Shown in pieces: positions 60,601-64,000 of a stretch of DNA of 64,000 nt. The notes under the pieces were generated by a model. That model was not told the origin of the DNA. It did not search any database and saw only the letters and a program-made list of their open reading frames with translations. The stretch lies in NCBI RefSeq assembly GCF_019578655.1, contig NC_063261.1, forward strand, positions 26,887,126 through 26,951,125, given 5' to 3'. Position 1 is the first letter of the stretch; each line of letters opens with the position of its first letter. This DNA comes from Ricinus communis. Taxonomy: Eukaryota; Streptophyta; Magnoliopsida; Malpighiales; Euphorbiaceae. The position numbers were made by a program, and so were the translations under genes.

Positions 60601-62120
60601 ATTACATCTTACCTAATAGCAGCTCTTAAAAATGATGAGCAGCACTCTACACGTGTTTTTGCTGCGCCAATGGCTTCAGTGAGTTGTTGCACTTCTTCAT
60701 CATCCCCGAAATCATCCAAGCGTTGTGGCAAAGGAATCTGAGGAAACATCTTGTAAATTTCCCTGACACGATCTAAGATAGATATTGTCATGATCCCAAA
60801 TAAGTAAACATTTAAGACACAGTGCATAGGAATTGTTTAAGAATAAGAAAGATTAAAACCAGAGAAAACCAAACTGCATTCTTCGGCCAAGTTATTTTCA
60901 TATAAGAATTAAATATTAAGTGATCAAAATAGTTAAATGGAAAGATGGAAATCATTTGTAATCATTTCATATCATCCAAAGTTGAGCAAGGGAGAGTTCA
61001 GGGGGATTGCACTGACCAAGGGTATTGTCATCATAAGGAACTTTCCCCTTAACAAGTGTCTCCACGAACAACACAGCAAGCTCTGACCCACAAGTAACCT
61101 GAAATCATTTCATTTCCAAACATGAAAATCAGTTATAGGAACAAGAAAACAATTGAGAGTTTAGTAACATACTTTCTTTAAACAGAGTGACTAATAATTT
61201 ATGCTTCTCCCATATAGCACAAACCTATCAATATTCACCTTACGACAAATAATAACTGCTCGGCAAAACAAAATTATTATGGTCATGAGGACCATTCTTG
61301 ACTTGTCTTTTAATTGTAAAATATTTACCCCAGACCAGGTAATCCAAAGTCACCAAATCCATTATATTGGATCCAAACATCGAAAATATGCATGGTTGAA
61401 TGTTAGTGTGTGACCAAACCCAATAAATTGTAAGTTCTTAGCAATTTTTTCTTTCATATCTTCTTTTAATTGTTAACCATCCAACTTCCATATTAATCCA
61501 TCTTCATTACTGAAGTCTGATAAAGTGTCTTAACAATTTACATTCAGATGCTTCAATTCATAGGCCAATTGGCAGCTTATAGATATAATATTAAAATGGA
61601 CCAATTGCCATACTCCAATTGGGTTCAACAGATCAATGTAATAAGCATACAAAGTTACAAAGTCACAAAAAAAAAAAAAAAAACATGAAAAGATTAACCT
61701 GGCCATTTTTCAATTGGAGGCATGCACCTGAATGAAGTAAATCCAAAGCCTCAAAATATCTCTGAGCAGATGAATATCTTAAAAGAAAAAACAACTTTTT
61801 ATTAATTAACCATATAATAAACGCCAAAATCAAAGGTTTTAATCAAAAGAATAATAATAATTATTATATAAAGATTTGCACATGACTAATACCTTGCACT
61901 AATAGACTTGTACATCTGTTGTGCTCCATAATAATTACCTTCATTTATCACATTCTCTAACTTCTCTATATTCTACAATTCAACACCCGTCAAGCAAAAA
62001 ATCTTCAAAATCCTAAACTTTACATTGGAGCGAGAAAAAGATTCAGGAAATTTGGCAAATGTTTTAAGGTACCTCTTGAACAGGAGGTAGATTAGCTCTT
62101 CTTGGTCTCTCTCGCGACAT
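57603..62120 (-). CDS. GET4: GET4 homologue (TRC35), 12 exons, 324 aa
   Basis: Exons on the minus strand: 62120-62073, 61972-61893, 61777-61699, 61098-61017, 60772-60613, 60070-59980, 59023-58940, 58598-58552, 58394-58266, 58069-57985, 57809-57729 and 57611-57603. All introns are GT-AG, phases join, and the total is 975 nt. The product starts [16 protein letters not shown] and ends IFKMI. Diagnostic segments are [76 protein letters not shown] and [16 protein letters not shown]4 forms an all-helical solenoid that with GET5/UBL4A-type partners hands tail-anchored membrane proteins to the GET3 ATPase in the cytosol. The final exon has only nine coding bases, assigned because reading into the intron would add VINL instead. 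Confidence 0.95.
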
Positions 62121-62354
62121 GTCGTTCTCGCTTCTTCTTCTTCTTTCTTTTCTTCAATAATAATAACAAACGCAGAAAGATCTGATTAACGCTCCAACTG
62201 AAAAAAAAAAAAAAAACAAAATAGAAAACATTAATCAGATTTATAATTTTTTAAGAAGAGAGAGAGTTTTTAAAACGGTGTCGTCTTAGTTTTGGTATAT
62301 GTTGGGTTTCTATATTGGGTTCTGGCCAAACCCATTACCCGGTTTTTATGTTCT

Positions 62355-62390
62355 ATTGATTCGCCTAAGCCATCTCTTAGGCGAATCAAT
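62355..62390. repeat. Perfect 15-bp inverted repeat in a divergent promoter
   Basis: ATTCGCCTAAG-containing arm at 62355-62369, its exact complement at 62376-62390, 6-bp spacer. About 235 bp from the GET4 start codon. Confidence 0.9.
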
Positions 62391-62460
62391 GACCAAGTCG
62401 GCTTCTGGATAGTTTGCAACCAATAAAAGCACTAACAGGTTTTTTCTTCTCTTTTATTTT

Positions 62461-62495
62461 CTTTTGGCTTTTGGCTTTTGGCTTTTGGCTTTTGG
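62461..62495 (+). repeat. Tandem heptamer (CTTTTGG)x5
   Basis: Five perfect copies in a row, followed by a diverged 'tcttgg'. The frame through it (62414-62602) is repetitive Phe/Gly/Leu/Trp and not a credible gene. Confidence 0.9.
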
Positions 62496-62949
62496 TCTTG
62501 GTTTATAGTTGCTTCTACGGTTATCCAATTTGTTTGTTTGCTTGCTGTTTCTTAATTAACTACTTACTGTTTTGTATATTTGGGGATTTAAATGAAATGT
62601 AATGCATATATGATATACCCACATCAGCTTTTCTAGTTTTTTTGAGTAATTGGCATTAGAAAAACGAATCTTTACAGCATTCTGATAGAATCGTTAAAGA
62701 AAAATCAGAACTTCGAGAGACTATCTTCATAATTAATTTTTCGATATTTAAAAAAGACAAAAATATTTGCAATAACTGCTATTGAGCTAGTAGTTTAGTG
62801 GTTGATTACACATATTTATGGTTCTGCGGGTTTGCAGCAATGGGGGAGGAGTTGATTTTAATGGAATTAGTGATTAATTTTGCGGGTCTTATTGCAGGAG
62901 AGTGACAAGGAAAGGGTTCTGAAAGAAGTTGTGAATTGTTGTTGGAAAT

Positions 62950-63231
62950 ATGAGTTCTGAAGCTTTACATGCTGTGAAAGTGTACCGACAGCTTCTAAAC
63001 GCTATCAAGAAACATATTGGCCAGGAAGATTACAAGAAGCATTTTGGAGAATTTGTAATGTTAGAATTCCGAAAGAACACCAATCTCTTTGATCATTCTG
63101 CCATTGAGCAAAAAATCAAGCTTGCCCGCGACTATACTTTTCTGCTTAATAGTGTGCACCATCACAAGATACTCTTCTCTTTCATTGCCCTGGGTTACGA
63201 TGGAGTAAAATGTTCTACATTGCATGCTTGA
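62950..63231 (+). CDS. Small LYR-family protein (first coding exon, C-terminus doubtful)
   Basis: Starts MSSEALHAVKVYRQLLNAIKKHIG: the LYR tripeptide is VYR here, as in several family members, followed by the conserved downstream Phe in FVMLEFRKN and an ARDYTFLLNSVHHHK helix. LYR (Complex1_LYR) proteins are mitochondrial assembly factors that bind the Fe-S transfer machinery or acyl carrier protein. The layout resembles small plant LYR proteins of the LYRM7/MZM1 kind. After HHHK the translated sequence (ILFSFIALGYDGVKCSTLHA) looks like a distorted version of the usual KDLLFSYNIAVD continuation and then stops early. This suggests small deletions with truncation, or an unrecognised splice variant (AAG/GTATTG just after the stop). 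A 3' splice site at 62896 supports a 5' leader intron. Confidence 0.7.
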   Translation: MSSEALHAVKVYRQLLNAIKKHIGQEDYKKHFGEFVMLEFRKNTNLFDHSAIEQKIKLARDYTFLLNSVHHHKILFSFIALGYDGVKCSTLHA

Positions 63232-63965
63232 AGGTATTGTCTTTACTGTGGCACAATGAAATGAGTTTGGTTTTTCCATTAGATTGACAATACAAATTTC
63301 CTTTAAACAATCAAGAGATTGTGAAAAGTCAATAGTCGGGACTCCTTTTTGGTATGTAATGTAGGTTTTTTCTTTCTTTTGAGGGGAATGTGATGAGTGA
63401 TGTAGTCCTCCTAGGAATTTGTTCTTTCTTGGTGCATGTCTTATGTTCTCTGTTCCTGCCTGCAATAATAGTTTATGCTCTCCAATTCCTTAATTTACTA
63501 AAAGCATTTTTAATTTACTCATATTATTCCATGATTATTTTATTTATTATATATTTAAAATTATTATTTTATATATTATATATAATTTAATTTATAATAA
63601 TATTAGTATAAAATATAAGTTTTATTCTATATTAGTCATTTATAAAAACTATATAATATAGTCTTGTTAAATTTTTATATTTATTATATACTAACTCAAA
63701 TAAACATGAGAAGTATATATATTAATCAACTTTAATTTTGTATCTCTTTTATTGCACTAATAATTATTCATACGTCCATATAATAACATTTTTTAAAAAT
63801 AAGATTGTTAGAATTTTATTTATTTTTTATTATTATTACTTTTTAATATTACATATATATTATATTGAATTTTTTTGTAATTATTATATTCGACTAACAA
63901 GTTTTCAAACATATTACAAATTACTTTTAATTATTTTTCTATGATCCAAATTTAAAATTTTTATG

Positions 63966-63999
<34 letters not shown>

Positions 64000-64000
64000 T
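63232..64000. other. AT-rich 3' flank ending in a (TTA)n tract
   Basis: No coding supported. 63968-64000 is a (TTA)n microsatellite continuing past the window edge. Confidence 0.6.

Larger units (their letters stand above)
62121..62897. promoter_or_regulatory. Divergent promoter region between GET4 and the LYR gene
   Basis: Holds the GET4 5' leader, a poly-A run at about 62199-62216, a perfect 15-bp inverted repeat (62355-62369 and 62376-62390), and five CTTTTGG heptamers in tandem (62461-62495). A 3' splice site at 62896-62897 suggests that the LYR transcript starts in this interval and has an intron in its 5' leader. Confidence 0.55.

Noticed and set aside
62414..62602. 62-aa hydrophobic frame
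   Set aside because: Encoded mostly by the CTTTTGG heptamer array.

Overview
This is nuclear DNA of a flowering plant, almost certainly a eudicot. It has intron-containing genes, plant-specific families (a long P-class PPR protein, a Cassandra TRIM, FAR1/MULE remains, an endogenous caulimovirid) and very AT-rich intergenic DNA. A woody or euphorb-type rosid would fit, but the species cannot be fixed from sequence alone. Only about 10 kb is genic; most of the rest is transposon-derived or decayed.

Genic islands. (1) 15.6-19.9 kb: a single-exon PPR gene (minus) and a three-exon ureidoglycolate-lyase-domain gene (plus), divergent across about 280 bp. (2) 57.6-63.2 kb: a twelve-exon GET4 gene (minus; I could trace every exon to a 324-residue product), divergent from a small LYR-family gene (plus). 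A second copy of exons 2-3 of the ureidoglycolate-lyase-domain gene sits at 7.1-8.1 kb without exon 1. It lies beside a dead FAR1/MULE transposase and between two direct repeats of about 1.3 kb.

Repeats, left to right. 0-4.5 kb holds a minus-strand, apparently non-autonomous Ty3/Gypsy element (1.5-kb LTR, tRNA-Asp-type primer site, gag-like remains) that runs off the left edge. 21.5-24.4 kb holds a Cassandra solo LTR (TSD ATTAG), a 63-bp perfect hairpin, an internally deleted LTR of another family, and a complete Cassandra TRIM (TSD GCAAC) with 5S-rRNA-like LTRs. 25-28.7 kb holds a decayed transposon with an Ulp1-like protease. 29.1-45.3 kb is one solo LTR split by about 14 kb of endogenous pararetrovirus. 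Further solo LTRs of the same family lie at 46.0-48.4 kb (TSD TTAAC) and 52.6-55.3 kb (TSD GAGAT, opposite orientation).

The pararetrovirus block (30.4-44.4 kb) is the most notable structure. It consists of a decayed plus copy, a longer minus copy covering a full genome unit (about 7.2 kb by spacing of repeated landmarks), and a short plus fragment with the promoter. Domain order is movement protein, coat protein with zinc knuckle, protease, reverse transcriptase, RNase H, and a post-RNase-H region, which resembles Petuvirus/Florendovirus-type Caulimoviridae. Every copy is frameshifted. Two viral promoters face each other at about 35.9 and 36.8 kb, and a third points out of the block at 44.2 kb.
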